The notes under the pieces are model-generated. The model saw only the letters and a list, made by a program, of their open reading frames with translations. It searched no databases and was not told where the DNA came from. The translations under genes and the position numbers were made by a program. DNA of 64,000 bases from Multifurca ochricompacta (Eukaryota > Basidiomycota > Agaricomycetes > Russulales > Russulaceae). Location: NCBI GenBank assembly GCA_022496185.1, contig WTXG01000017.1:372001-436000 (forward strand), in the 5' to 3' direction. Positions 1 through 10,731 of the stretch are shown in pieces (the stretch's first letter is position 1; every line of letters starts with the position of its first letter).

Positions 1-422
1 CAGTCCTCCATAGTCCATTTCTGGTACTTCAAAGCAAAGGCTAAGTGCTTCTTGCAATGTACTGCAGAGAGTAGTGGCCTTTTCTTCTTTGTTGCAGCCT
101 TGAATGAATGTTGTTTAAGAACCCAGTGCACAGTTTGTGAGGAGACATGGTTGGGGATGATGGAATTGATGTGCTTTGTGGCCTGGACAGCATTGGCAAC
201 CTTTCCTGTGGTGATTTGTATCATGATAGCATGTTCAGAGGTAGCAGAGAGCTTGGAAAGATGACCAAAATGAGGTGACTGATGGTTGGGAAGGAGGGTT
301 CTGAGTGTCCTAGAGACTGTGGACTTGCTGAGGCTGAGTCTGGAGGCAATAGTGTGAGTGGAATGACCTTCAGAGGTCAGAGAGAGCATGTTTTCTTTCT
401 GAGCAGAGGAGGTGGGGTGCAT
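1..422 (-). pseudogene. Tc1/mariner transposase, N-terminal part, runs off left edge
   Basis: On the minus strand an uninterrupted frame begins at an ATG (complement of 420-422) with M-H-P-T and runs about 140 codons to the window edge. The first half reads as a helix-turn-helix (T-I-A-S-R-L-S-L-S-K-S-T-V-S-R-T), as in the paired-like DNA-binding domain of Tc1 transposases. It is followed by V-S-S-Q-T-V-H-W-V-L-K and K-K-R-P-L-L-S-A, then A-L-K-Y-Q-K-W-T-M-E-D-W, the stretch that precedes the DDE catalytic domain in this family. The catalytic domain lies beyond the window, so its state is unknown. The stretch contains no CpG. Identification of the family is by recall of its conserved blocks. 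Confidence 0.8.
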
Positions 423-570
423 TGGGAAATTATAATATTCTGGGAATGTAAACCATGCTTAAATAGCTCTATTCCAGGTCCCATCAATAGTAAAGTAACT
501 ATGGTAACCATATATTAAGGATTGGTTGCTGTACATTTGGTGGAGCATCAGATTCTGATATTTCTGATAC

Positions 571-784
571 CCCCTCACAAAACTGAGTCAATGAGTCCCC
601 AATTTGAAATGGGCATAGCTCCACAGGTTTTGATCAGAATTACATAATCATTGTTGCATTACATAACCCTTATCATGTACCTTTTATGGTATACCAAGAC
701 TCTGTTTATATTTGTTTTGACTGATGCAATATTCAACAAATAGTGCAAAAGTGCAAAACATTGACTCAGTTTTGTGAGGCACTG
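571..784. repeat. Terminal/subterminal inverted repeat of the Tc1-like element, flanked by TA
   Basis: Bases 574-593 and 759-778 are perfect 20-bp inverted copies. The outer end reads ...GAGGCACTG and is followed directly by TA at 785-786, the target dinucleotide of Tc1/mariner insertion. The TA lies inside a Copia LTR sequence, so 784 is taken as the right end of the transposon. The inner copy could mean a long hairpin terminus or a small TA-flanked MITE inserted at the end. Confidence 0.55.
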
Positions 785-1098
785 TACACTTCAGAGGTGA
801 AGAAAACTCTGAAGTGTAAGAGACGAAACAGACACCCTTATATACCCCAAGGGATGGTCTGTGCACACTGGGAATAAGTCCACAAGTGCCAGACAATAAG
901 TATGAGGGACAAAGGCCATTGGCCACTACAGAAATCACATGTTACATGGTGTATCAGTCAGCTACTGCAGAATGTGAGAAAGAAAGTAATAATGATAATG
1001 TAAAAAGTCCGAGACTCTGGTATCTAATCTAATCTACAAAGTAGCTAATCTAATCACCTGATGCCTGAAGCATCACCAAACATCTTCTGTGTTCAACA
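785..1098 (-). repeat. Copia LTR, right-hand fragment
   Basis: Matches the inner and right part of the LTRs at 18539-19030 and 24598-25104, ending in the same TGTTCAACA terminus. The left part is missing because the Tc1-like element entered at a TA within it. It shares the subfamily form of the LTR at 18539 (TATACCCCAAGGG, and no GTCCAAACAATAAAC block). No Copia polypurine tract follows, so it is a 5' LTR or a solo LTR. Confidence 0.8.
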
Positions 1099-2772
1099 CC
1101 TGTTCCACAAAATGAAATAAAATAATAATGTAAATAAAGAATAAACTTAATCTTCTGAACATAAATCAGCAATTATTGAGGGATCCTGAGTAGCCACAAA
1201 TGAATGTGTTGTATCCAGGTGTGTATCTCCTTGACCAGGATGGACCAGGCCAAGTGTCCAAAATGTGCAATGCAAGTAAAGAACTTGCATGTGTTTCATT
1301 TTATGGGTAACCTGGGTATCAAAACAAATATCCAGGGGTTACCCCTGCCAATCACTATGCATTTGTCAATTATTTTTGCATTCTATGTGGTTATCTGACA
1401 GGCTTTTCATCAATGTTCTATAACATCTATCTAATCATCTTTGTATATTGGGGTGGATTTTAGTTGTGCTTGTATAAAATTGAAACCAGAATAATAAAAC
1501 AACAATAGAATAATGAATTATCTTAATCTTATGAATATAAAACAGGAATCTTTGAGGGATCCTGAGTAGCCACAAATGAATGCATTGTGTATCTCCTTGA
1601 CTGGGATGGCCCAGGCTGGTTATCTGAAATGTGTGATGCAAGCAAAGAACTTGCATGTGTTTACACAGGTAACCCACAGGTGACCCATGGGTTACCCATA
1701 CCCATAGTGACAGGTATGGGTACAGGTACAGGTACCAATGAAGATACCCAGGGGTTACCCCTGCTATTCACTACTTCCAAGTAAACAGGTGCACCATACA
1801 CAGGGCCATCTTTTTTCATACATCCCACCACATCCATCCCTCCATTCATGTAGAAGATGTACTCTGCCAAGGTCTTACCTCTGTTGGCAGTGATGATCTC
1901 AAGGGGAAGAACATTGACAAGTTGGGGTTGTTCACAAAGAAGGGGAAATTGGGGGCCTCATCATCCTGCTCCATGTTGAGCAGGTCATTGGGGTGTGGCT
2001 CTTCTTCATGGGTGAAGTCTTGGTTGGGGTTTGGGGATTGGTTCTTGGTACAGGTCTCAGTGGCATCATAGTCAATAGGAGATATTAGTGAATAGCAGGG
2101 GTAACCCCCAGGTATCTTCATTGGTACCTGTACCTGTACCCATACCTGTCACTATGGGTACAGGTAACCTGTGGGTTACTTGCAGGTCACCTTGGGGTTA
2201 CCTGTGTAAATGTGTGCAAGTTCTTTGCTTGCATCACACATTTCAGATAACCAGCCTGGGCCATCCCAGTCAAGGAGATACACAATGCATTCATTTGTGG
2301 CTACTCAGGATCCCTCAAAGATTCCTGTTTTATATTCATAAGATTAAGATAATTCATTATTCTATTGTTGTTTTATTATTCTGGTTTCAATTTTATACAA
2401 GCACAACTAAAATCCACCCCAATATACAAAGATGATTAGATAGATGTTATAGAACATTGATGAAAAGCCTGTCAGATAACCACATAGAATGCAAAAATAA
2501 TTGACAAATGCATAGTGATTGGCAGGGGTAACCCCTGGATATTTGTTTTGATACCCAGGTTACCCATAAAATGAAACACATGCAAGTTCTTTACTTGCAT
2601 TGCACATTTTGGACATCTGGCCCAGGACATCCCAGTCAAGGAGATATGCACTTGGATACAACATGTTCATTTGTGGCTACTCAGGATCCCTCAATAATTG
2701 CTGATTTATGTTCAGAAGATTAAGTTTATTCTTTATTTACATTATTATTTTATTTCATTTTGTGGAACAGGC
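1099..2772. repeat. 1.67-kb foldback: inverted arms of about 680 bp built from hAT-like units
   Basis: The left arm (1099 to about 1785) and right arm (about 2088 to 2772) are near-identical inverted copies; only scattered differences are seen by eye. Each arm is two head-to-tail units that end in CAGGGG(T/C)... preceded by TAGTGATTGG or TAGTGAATAG, and carry GGTACAGGTACAGGTACC-type and GGTAACCC/GGGTTACC subterminal repeats. This is the style of short non-autonomous hAT elements. A third unit lies at 4973-5361. The spacer holds a piece of Gypsy ORF3. Confidence 0.75.
1786..2087 (-). pseudogene. Fragment of the Gypsy accessory ORF3, between the foldback arms
   Basis: Minus-strand reading gives S-P-I-D-Y-D, N-Q-S-P-N-P-N, E-E-P-H-P-N-D-L-L, F-P-F-F-V-N-N-P-N and then G-G-M-D-V-V-G-C-M-K-K-D-G-P-V-Y-G-A-P-V-Y-L-E. 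This is the N-terminal third of the ORF3 protein seen in Gyp-A and Gyp-B. The frame is broken between the two halves. The zinc-knuckle part is absent. CpG is missing throughout, as expected for an old copy. Confidence 0.8.
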
Positions 2773-3400
2773 ATGGCACAGGCTTGTACTTTAGATGTAC
2801 TATATCAGCTACTAGATTAAATGAACACATTATCTCGTTATCTCATTTAATGATGTGATTTGATCATATGTCAGATCTTAGATGTATATTCTATGTATCT
2901 AATTAATTTGTGAATGCATTTCTGTTGTGTTATCTATGTGTGATCACAATCTTGTCAGACCAATGGAAAATCGCAGCCATAATTGTTAAGTCAACCTTCC
3001 TTAATAGGAAGGAGATCAGACCAATATGCTGGTCCATGTGATGCAATGTAGTTGCTGCTCTATGCAGCCTGTAGATACACACAGGCCTTGTTTCAGTAAA
3101 ATAATTTGATAATTAGATTATAGAGTAGTCTAAAGTAGTCTAGAGTGTATTTTAGATAGTGCCAGACTGGCAGAATTGATCATGCATTAATAAAACAGTT
3201 GCATCATGATTTTCAAGAGAGTGGATCACTGATAACACCTTTATTTTACATTGCACCATTGATCTGCTTTGATATTTCATAGGATAACACTAGAATATAT
3301 TTACAGAAACCCTGTAGCATACATCAAATTTAATCTTGTCATTTGTTTGCTACAGATGTATTTTATCATTACATTTCTGCTGATCTTGTCAATGACCGAT
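2773..3400. repeat. Degenerate LTR remnant, same family as the solo LTR at 43190
   Basis: From about 2990 to 3380 the sequence lines up with the 43190-43925 LTR: the shared blocks are GTAGTTGCTG(C)YCTATGCAGC, TCTAAAGTAGTCTAG, GTATTTTAGATA and CCCTGTAGCA. The copy here has lost nearly all CpG and is AT-rich. No ends can be placed with confidence; 2773-2990 shows nothing recognisable. Confidence 0.55.
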
Positions 3401-3404
3401 GACC

Positions 3405-3531
3405 ACTTATACCCACCAAACCCACTGCACAGGTATGGGTTTCTGGCAGGTTGGGAGTTGCATATCCATACCCATACCCATCAAAACCTGTGGCACTTAC
3501 CTGTGCAGGTATGAAAACCCTTGCTGATCCC
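3405..3531. mobile_element. hAT-like non-autonomous element end
   Basis: The stretch carries paired motifs (GCACAGGTATGGG, CATACCCATACCCAT, CCTGTGCAGGTATG) and ends with CTTGCTGATCCCTAG. Read from the other strand this is CTAGGGATCAGCAAG, a plausible hAT terminal repeat. It abuts a gag fragment at 3532. The left end and target duplication were not resolved. Confidence 0.4.
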
Positions 3532-4027
3532 TAGAGAGAGGAATAAGTTGGCATGCTGGAAGGGGTTGATTATCTGGGGAACATCATGGTTGAAGTTCTT
3601 GAAGGTCATGAACTCCAACATGAACTTTTTGCTCTGCAAGCAATCCCCAGTAAATGTCTGAGGCAGGACCCCTGAAAGGTGTCCCAACAGGGGAGGGATG
3701 TTGGGTGGTGTGGCTACTGGTGGGACTGGAGGGGCAGGGTCTGGGATCTGGGTGGCAATTGTTGACATGTTTTGGAAAAATGGGGTGACAGTGTCTGTAG
3801 ATTGTATGGATATCTGGGGAGTTGTCAAAGCAGGGGCTCTGATCATGACAACTTCAAGTGCAACTGGGGCTGTAGCAGATGCTAATACCAGTGCATCTTC
3901 ACTATACTCTTTGACATATTCTCCTGGTTCTGAGTTGGTGATGATCATGGGTGGATTTTCTCTCCATGGCCCAAGACCAAAGTCTACTGGGGCTGGGCTG
4001 GTTATTACCCAAGAGTGTCAGCTGTCA
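3532..4027 (-). pseudogene. Gypsy gag fragment (A/B/C/E family)
   Basis: Minus-strand translation gives E-P-G-E-Y-V-K-E-Y-S-E-D-A, I-R-A-P-A-L-T-T-P-Q-I-S-I-Q-S, P-N-I-P-P-L-L-G, T-F-K-N-F-N-H-D-V-P-Q-I-I-N-P-F and A-N-L-F-L-S-L, collinear with residues about 85-245 of Gyp-E Gag. Both ends stop abruptly: at 3532 against a hAT-like end and at 4027 where the match is lost. No CpG is visible, so this is one of the oldest copies. Confidence 0.8.
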
Positions 4028-4185
4028 GAAATGGATCAATATGGCCAGGTCAGATCAATTGCTAAGTGTGTGGTACTAACAAGCAAGTTGTGTGTTGTGC
4101 AGTAGCATGCAGACTGTGTTTCACCTTCCTGTGAATGTTTTGATACCTTACTTGATTAGACACAATCCTTCTGAATCTTGGTTAC
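4028..4185. other. Unassigned sequence
   Basis: I recognise no gene or repeat here. It lies between the end of the gag fragment and the start of a possible LTR. Confidence 0.3.
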
Positions 4186-4757
4186 TGTCATGAACTGACA
4201 CCCTAGAGACCTCCTGACCCCCTAGAAATCTCTGGACACTCCCAGAAACCCTGCAGAACCCTCAGAAATGAAGATAACCCTAGATTAAGACCAGAAGGAG
4301 GCTTGTCCAGACCAGGGCTGGACTCCTGCCAAATTGGAGAGGTGTGGGAAGAGTACTAACAGACCCCCACAATGCCTAAACAGCAGTCCACAAACTGTGG
4401 ACTGCAGACTGCAGATTTCTAAGCCCAGAAGTGGGGCTATTCTCATTGATGGATAGTGGGGAGTTAGAGTGAAATTAACCTCCCCTAAAGTGGTGCACAG
4501 ACCAAAGTCCTGGTCATAATTATGTATATAAACCCTTTTGGAATAGAATGGACAGCTCCAGACTGTCCACTTGTGATCCAGTACCTTATTGCCTAGGAGA
4601 TTAGCCCCACCTTGTGGAAGGCTTCTCACACCTTGTCCTTGAGCTGTTCACTTCATCTCCCTGCACTTTCACCCTCACTCTCATCTCTTGCCCCACTCCC
4701 AAATCATCCCCTTTGCATACAGCCCACTGTCCAGGCAGTCGACAGTGAGTTGTAACA
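4186..4757 (+). repeat. Possible LTR of a further retroelement
   Basis: Starts TGTCATGAACTGACA and ends GAGTTGTAACA, with a TATA-like TGTATATAAACC near 4521 at a position fitting an LTR promoter. A coding-like stretch follows at 4804. No 5-bp target duplication was found, so the ends are provisional. Confidence 0.4.
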
Positions 4758-4803
4758 TTTGGACAGTCTCCTTTGCAGCAGATAGTGACTGACAAGTGTC
4801 CCA

Positions 4804-4967
4804 GTGTCCCAGAACAGCTCCTCCTTGTCCCCATCTTCAGACCAAGCAGCCTCCCCCCCCTACAATTTCCCTGGTGCCCAGCACACCATAAACTTTGCTG
4901 CCCTAGTAGAGGCAGCTGCCACAGCATCCCCAGCTCCCCCTTTGTTGGTTTTGCCCCCTCTTGAGCT
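4804..4967 (+). pseudogene. Possible N-terminal gag piece of the element starting at 4186
   Basis: An open plus-strand frame reads S-Q-N-S-S-S-L-S-P-S-S-D-Q, then Y-N-F-P-G-A-Q-H-T, then A-A-L-V-E-A-A-A-T-A-S-P-A-P-P. This composition is like the disordered start of Gypsy Gag proteins. It is cut at 4968-4973 by a hAT-like unit. No domain is recognised. Confidence 0.3.
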
Positions 4968-4972
4968 CCCAG

Positions 4973-5361
4973 TAGTGATTGGCAGGGGTAACCCTGGGGT
5001 ATCCTTGTTGGTACCCATACCTGTACCTGTACCTGTCACTACAGGTATGGGTAACCCACAGGTTACCTGTGGGTCACCTGTGAAAATGCATGCAAGTTCT
5101 TTACTTGCATCACGCATTTCGGATAACCAGCCCAGGCCTTCCCGGACCAAGAAGATACACAATGTGTTCATTTGTGGCTGCTTAAGATCCCTCAATGACT
5201 CTTGTTTTATGTTCAGAAGATTAAGATAATTCATTATTCCATTTTTATTTTATTATTCTGCTTTCAATTTTATACAAGCACAACTAAAATCCAGTATACA
5301 GCAATGATTAGATAGGATGTTATAGAACATTGATGAAAAGCCTGTCAGATAACCACACAGA
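4973..5361. mobile_element. hAT-like unit related to the foldback arms
   Basis: Begins TAGTGATTGGCAGGGG and continues with the same subterminal repeats, the CATGCAAGTTCTTTACTTGCAT palindromic block and the GAAAAGCCTGTCAGATAACC end seen in each foldback arm. The far terminus is cut by the Copia LTR at 5362. Confidence 0.6.
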
Positions 5362-5865
5362 TGTCGAACAGGCATGAGGCACAGCATACTGACTGTAAGG
5401 TGTTAGCTTGTAAAGCTAGAAAACAAGTTATACTTCAGAGGTGAAGAAAACTCTATATTACTATACTACACACCTAGAAAACAAGTTATCTACAAGAGAC
5501 AGTTAGTTATAGGTACGGTAGTAAGTAGAGAGACTGGGACTTACACTTCAGAGGTGAAGAAAACTCTGAAGTGTAAGAGACGAAACAGACACCCTTATAT
5601 ACTATCCAAGGGATGGTCTGTGCACTGGGAATAAGTCCACAAGTGCCAGACAATGTCCAAACAATAAACATGAGGGAGAAAGGCCATTGGCCACTACAGA
5701 AATCACATGTTACATGGTGTATCAGTCAGCTACTGCGGAATGTGAGAAAGAAAGTAATAATGATAATGTAAAAAGTCCGAAACTCCGGTATCTAATCTAA
5801 TCTACAAAGTAGCTAATCTAATCACCTGATGCCTGAAGCATCACTGAACATCTTCTGTGTTCAAC
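5362..5865 (-). repeat. Copia LTR (3' LTR of Cop-1)
   Basis: 504 bp with imperfect terminal inverted repeats TGTCGAACA and TGTTCAACA. It shares subfamily markers (TATACTATCCAAGGG and GTCCAAACAATAAAC) with the LTR at 24598, not with the one at 18539. Confidence 0.9.
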
Positions 5866-5889
5866 ATCCCTCCATGCTGAAGGCATCTG

Positions 5890-6481
5890 TGTTACGTCCG
5901 GTGTGGGACGTTCCACACGACTTGTGTGACAGCATTCATTCGTTATCAGGTAAGAAACCAATAAGGCTTCTTGGAGTTTGTATGGGAAGAGTCAAAGTCA
6001 AAGAGGCTGTACTCTAAGACAATGTTGAGCAGGAAGTACCAGAAGTACCGTGAGATGGTTGAGTCAAAGCTTTCAAAGGGAAGTCCAGAAGACAAGCACC
6101 GATGTATTCAATAAGTCGAGTCTGAGGTCTACAATGTAGTTACAGCAGACTTATATACATAATCGAATGAGCGTCTAAAGATAAGATATCACGGAGTCAT
6201 GTGGGCCTGAATATATGAAAGCAGAGGGCGTAAAGCCTGGCTTCTGATAGGGAATTAAGTAAGTGTCTGGTCTTAGAGATAAGGAGATAAGAGATAACAG
6301 AAGACGTAAACAGATGTAAATAATGAGTCAATATGTACAAGCAACAGTCACGGGGAAGGCAGTAGGGCACGTGAAGGATCCCAGGATGGGGATGTGATCA
6401 GGAAGTGGAGAGTTGGTGGAAGGGAAGGGTCATCATTGGGAATGGTGAAAAAGAGTGGGTTGCTAGGCAAGGGTCATAACA
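5890..6481 (-). repeat. 3' LTR of Gyp-A
   Basis: 592 bp, TGTTACGTCC at the left and GTCATAACA at the right. The polypurine tract (reverse complement of CACCCCCCTTCT) follows directly at 6482 on this strand. Confidence 0.9.
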
Positions 6482-6511
6482 TCACCCCCCTTCTGGTTCT
6501 AGCTGACCCAG

Positions 6512-8304
6512 CTAGAAATGACTCATACCATCATCATCCTTCACCAGGTCCAGATAGTCATCAGCTACATTACGATCATCCAGGGTATAGTTTTCTTTGT
6601 CTGAATCCTGGGGGCACCTATGGGCGCGGAGAAACCCGTAAGGGCCGCGCTGTCCACATGAGTAACAGAGGTCATGGATGGGGCAGTCCAGCTCACAATG
6701 CCCCAAGTTGTGGTGAAGACACTTGCCACACCACCCAGAGGGGTTGATGATTGTCAGAGCGACGCCAACACGACAGAAAATACAGAACCGGCTCCAATGC
6801 AGATTGCTGCGGCAATGATGGCACCATTTGCGGTTGAGGGGACAGTTCCAACTAATGTGGTACTTGCTGTTGCACTGCCAGCATGTTTCTCCATGAGGGT
6901 TCTCATGCATCCACGGCATTTCAAATCGGTTTGGCAGTAGTGTTGGAGCGGCTCCCAATGATCGTGGAGGAAGGGGTCGTGCATATGTGTTGGCATACCT
7001 TTCAGCAATGGTCTGGTACGCATCTCCCTTTTCCAACCTCTTCCTAATCTCTACCAATTCCTGTTCCACCTGGAACATCCCACTAGTCAGCTGTGTCATC
7101 ATCTTCACATGTTCTTTATATTGCCTGTTGAGTGTCATGCGCAATGTTAGGTTCTTCCGCAGTCTCATCACTTCAGCCTTGAGACGCGGTAGGCACATGT
7201 CATTCAACACTTTGTCTATGGCGAAGGCCTGGGAGTCGTCAGCAGCCAGATGCCCAAGCTGTTTGTTGCTCATTGTGTGATGGAGATGCCCTGTGTACCT
7301 CTCCTCCAAATAGACTGGAGCTCCATAAACTGGGCCATTCCTCTTCATGCATCCGGCCACGTCCATCCCTCCATTGGTATAAAAATGTACTTAGCTATCA
7401 TGACTTCTCCATCGGCCATCGTAATTTGAGAGGGAAGTACATGGATGAGTTCGGGTTGTTGGCGAAGAATGGGAACTCTGGGACTTCGTCATCCAACTCC
7501 ATCCCCAAAAGGTCATTTGGGTGAGGCTCTTCACAGTGGTCGAAGTTGTCATTGGGGTTGGGGGATTGGTTTTTGACTTGTGCTTCGGCAGCTTCATAAT
7601 CAATAGGGGAGGAGGGATGTGTGGAAGGATGAGCAGATGGGAAGTTCTCAACAACTATGGCAGAAGAGGTGAAAGCATCAATGTGTTACGTCCGGTGCGG
7701 GACGTTCCACACGACTTGTGTGACAGCGTTCGTTCGTTATCAGGTAAAAGACCAATAAGGTCCTTTGGAGTTCGTTATGAAAGAGTCAGAGTCAAAGAGG
7801 CTGTACTCTAAGACAATGTTGAGCGGAAGGTACCAAAAGTACTTGGTGAGAGGGTCGAGTCAGAGCTTTCAAAGGGGAGTCCAGAAGACAAGCACCGATG
7901 TATTCAATAAGTCGAGTCTGAGGTCTACAAGGTAGTTACAGCGGACTTATATACGTAATTCAGTGGGCGTCTATGAGATAAGAACACGGAGTCAAGTGGG
8001 TCCGAATATCCGAAAGCGGAGGGCGTAAAGCCTGGCTTCTGATAGGGAACTAAGTAAGTGTCCGATCGTAAGATAAGAGGATAACGAGATAAGAAGGGCA
8101 AGCATAGGTAAACAGTGTATCCATAAGTCCAAACAACAGTCACGGGGATGGGAGCAATGCATGTGAGGGATCCCACGAGGGAGATGTAATGAGGAAGTGT
8201 AAAGTCGGTGGGCGAGTGGGATCTCTGTTGGGAAGGGTAAAGAAAATAGGGCTACTGGGCCCTGTTCGTAACACAATGGCAGCGTTGGCAGCGACAAAAG
8301 ACAT
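6512..8304 (-). pseudogene. Gyp-A ORF3: accessory protein with tandem zinc knuckles, split by a solo LTR
   Basis: Lies between pol and the polypurine tract. It starts at an ATG complementary to 8302-8304 (M-S-F-V-A-A-N-A-A-I) and is cut after ten codons by the solo LTR 7684-8273. After the LTR come S-S-P-I-D-Y-E-A-A-E and E-E-P-H-P-N-D-L-L-G-M. A frame break near 7385 is followed by an open frame from G-G/M-D-V-A-G-C-M-K to the stop at 6512. The middle (K-A-E-V-M-R-L-R-K-N-L-T-L, then E-Q-E-L-V-E-I-R-K-R-L-E) looks like a coiled coil. The C-terminal part has CWQCNSKYHISWNC and CHHCRSNLHWSRFC, both exact CX2CX4HX4C knuckles, then CGKC...H...C and CYSC...H-R-C variants. Function is unknown; RNA or DNA binding is inferred from the knuckles. 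Confidence 0.75.
7684..8273 (-). repeat. Solo Gypsy LTR inside Gyp-A ORF3
   Basis: 590 bp from TGTTACGTCC to TTCGTAACA, flanked by a perfect CAATG duplication (7679-7683 and 8274-8278). It is close to the reverse complement of the Gyp-E LTR and keeps most CpGs, so it came from a recent Gyp-E-type insertion followed by LTR-LTR recombination. Confidence 0.9.
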
Positions 8305-9414
8305 GATGGATTTAATAGTGTTAGAATGTTGCTGAGAGAGCATGTACTGGGGAATTCGATGGGGTCTGGGGTTGCTCTTTTAACTGCTCTTGGGTGCTTC
8401 TGGGTGTCAGGTATGGAACTCTGTGATAAGGACCGGGGCAAAGATATCTCCGGCTGGTTCCCACGAATTGTCAGAGGCTGGGAATCCTTTCCACTTAACT
8501 AGGTAGTACAGCTTGCACCCTCAGCCTTGTCGCTTCAAGTCTAGAATGCGTTCCACTTCCCACTCCTCTTCTCCATCGATAAGGTCAGGTGGGGGTCTCG
8601 GGAAGTTCCCTCCGTGAATGGAGGTTTCCTTATACAGGGTCAGAAGCTTGGCATGGAAGACGGGATGGATCTTCCATTTTGGTGGTAACTGCAGTTCATA
8701 GGATACATCTGACAGTTTCCTTATGATCTGGAAGGGTCCATGACATTGGGGCACTAATTTGGCCGAGGGGTGTGATGTGTGAATGTTCCATCCCTCTAGC
8801 CAAACCCAGTCATTGGTCTGATAAGGTGTGAATGTGCTTGGCCATGCTGCCAGAAGTTGCTGCGCTTTTACCAGGTTTTCATTGGCTGATTGCTGTAGCT
8901 CCTCCCATTGGCTTATCCGTTGGGTTACTGAAGGGACATTAGTGGGCTTATTGGTCCATGTGGTGTGTGGAGTCCAGCCCATGATAAGGGAAAACGGGGT
9001 GGCTTTTGTTGTTCCATTGGGCCATGAGTTATGGGCAAACTCCGCAGTGGACAGCCATTCTGCCCAGTCATCTTGCTGGCCGTTGCACCAAAACCGAAGG
9101 TATTGTTCTAACCATTGGTTTGTATGCTCAGACTGTCCGTCCATCTGTGGGTGGTAAGCTGTTGAGATATTCTGTGTAATGTCTAATGTTTTGCATAGGG
9201 CTTTAGCAAAGGCCGATGTGAATCAGGTATCTCGGTCGGTTATAATCTTCCTGGGGAGTCCGTAGTGGCGGTATACATGGTTCAGGTAGAGCTTTGCCAC
9301 TCCTTCAGCTGTGATCATTTCGTTACAGGGAATGAAGAGGGCTGCTTTGGAGCAATCATGGTTGGTGATCATGAGGATAGTATCGAAACCCTGTGATTTG
9401 GGTAGCTTGACGAT

Positions 9415-10731
9415 TGTTACGACCCTACTCTTTTCCTGACCCTTACACTGCACCTCCCCCTTGTACCACACTTGACTGTCCATTCCCCTATTCCACCATC
9501 CCTTGACCACTTTGGCCCCAGAACCCAGATGCCTATGGCCTTGTGCCTAGGACCTTTGACTTGATGCCCTTGGCTTACTGCCTTGGGACCCTGCCTGATG
9601 CCTGTGGCCTGTGTGCCCAGGACCCCACCCTGATGCCTGTGATATGACGCTCATAGACCCCCCTTCTCCTGATGCTTGGCCTTTGTCTTGGCCAGTACCT
9701 GTACCCTGTCCCTGTGGCTGACACCCATGGGATCTCTGACACTGTCCCTGCCAATCTAATCTTCAACTTTGGCTTGTACTTGACCCTCTGCCAGTCATGT
9801 GACTCCTGGCCATGTGACCCTTGGCCATGTGATCCTTGACCATGTGATCCCTGACCATGTGACTTTGGACTATGTGATCCCTGACCCTGATCACAGCATC
9901 TTCATCTGATCATTTACCCCTTTCTGATCACATGGCCCATCTGGCTTATCATTCACTTCTCTGATTCCTGTGGGAGTATTCCCACATCCACCCTGACTCC
10001 TGTGGGACCTGTTATCTCCCCATTTACCCCTGACCCTGGTGGGAATCCTCCCACACTGATATGACTCCTGTGGGGCTGTCCCACATGATTATGCTTCTGA
10101 TAAGGCTTATCCTTATCATGGACTATATTTGACATCTTATCTGCTATTGGATGATAAGGACTCTGACCCTGTTCCTGATTAGCTACAAACCAGATCCCCA
10201 TACAGTATATAAGACCCTGTAGACAGTTTGTACAACCCTAGATTTGACCTCTTGTGCCTTCAGCCTAGAGTTTCCCTAGTCACGGAATACAGAGGGGCTT
10301 ATTTGCCCTTTTTCATTCTTCATAATCTCCAGAAGGACCCCATTGCCTCTGGCAATGGGTGTGCACTTCTGTTCCGAATCCCATCTGTTACCCAGATGCT
10401 GTTGATGCTCTGGCTTCCCTTCCTTTGCCCTCTCTGACTTTGGTCCACTTGGTGTGCTTCTAGCACTGTGGCCAGGTCCTGTCCCCACTCAACAGCCTTA
10501 GGGGATTAGCTCCCTTTGGCTGACTTGTCCCGTCTCTCTCTGTGCTTGGTTATAGCACAACTTCCTATTCACCCTGAAGCTAAGAGCCTGGCCTTGTTGT
10601 GCCAGGCTTGCTGAAGCTCCCGGACCCACAGTGTTGGGTGCCGAGGATGTGGCTGACTAGTGCCGGACTAGTGTCAGTGGACTCGTGCCGACCAGTGCAC
10701 ATCGCACAGCAATGCCCTGCTGAGCATTACA
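9415..10731. repeat. Long solo LTR (about 1.3 kb) inside Gyp-A integrase
   Basis: Starts TGTTACGACC and ends GAGCATTACA, flanked by ACGAT (9410-9414) and ATGAT (10732-10736): the 5-bp duplication with one copy altered by a CpG transition. It carries a TATA-like AGTATATAAG near 10205 and CATGTGA tandem repeats. It differs from the other LTRs here and belongs to a separate family. Removing it joins the integrase frame cleanly. Confidence 0.75.
9791..9890. repeat. Tandem repeat of about 15-16 bp (CCATGTGAYCCYTGR)
   Basis: Six to seven imperfect copies, each starting with CATGTGA or TATGTGA, inside the long solo LTR. Possibly an enhancer-like array of that LTR; function not shown. Confidence 0.7.

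Noticed and set aside
9791..9890. CRISPR-like array
   Set aside because: Units of about 15 bp without unique spacers, in a eukaryotic LTR; an ordinary tandem repeat.
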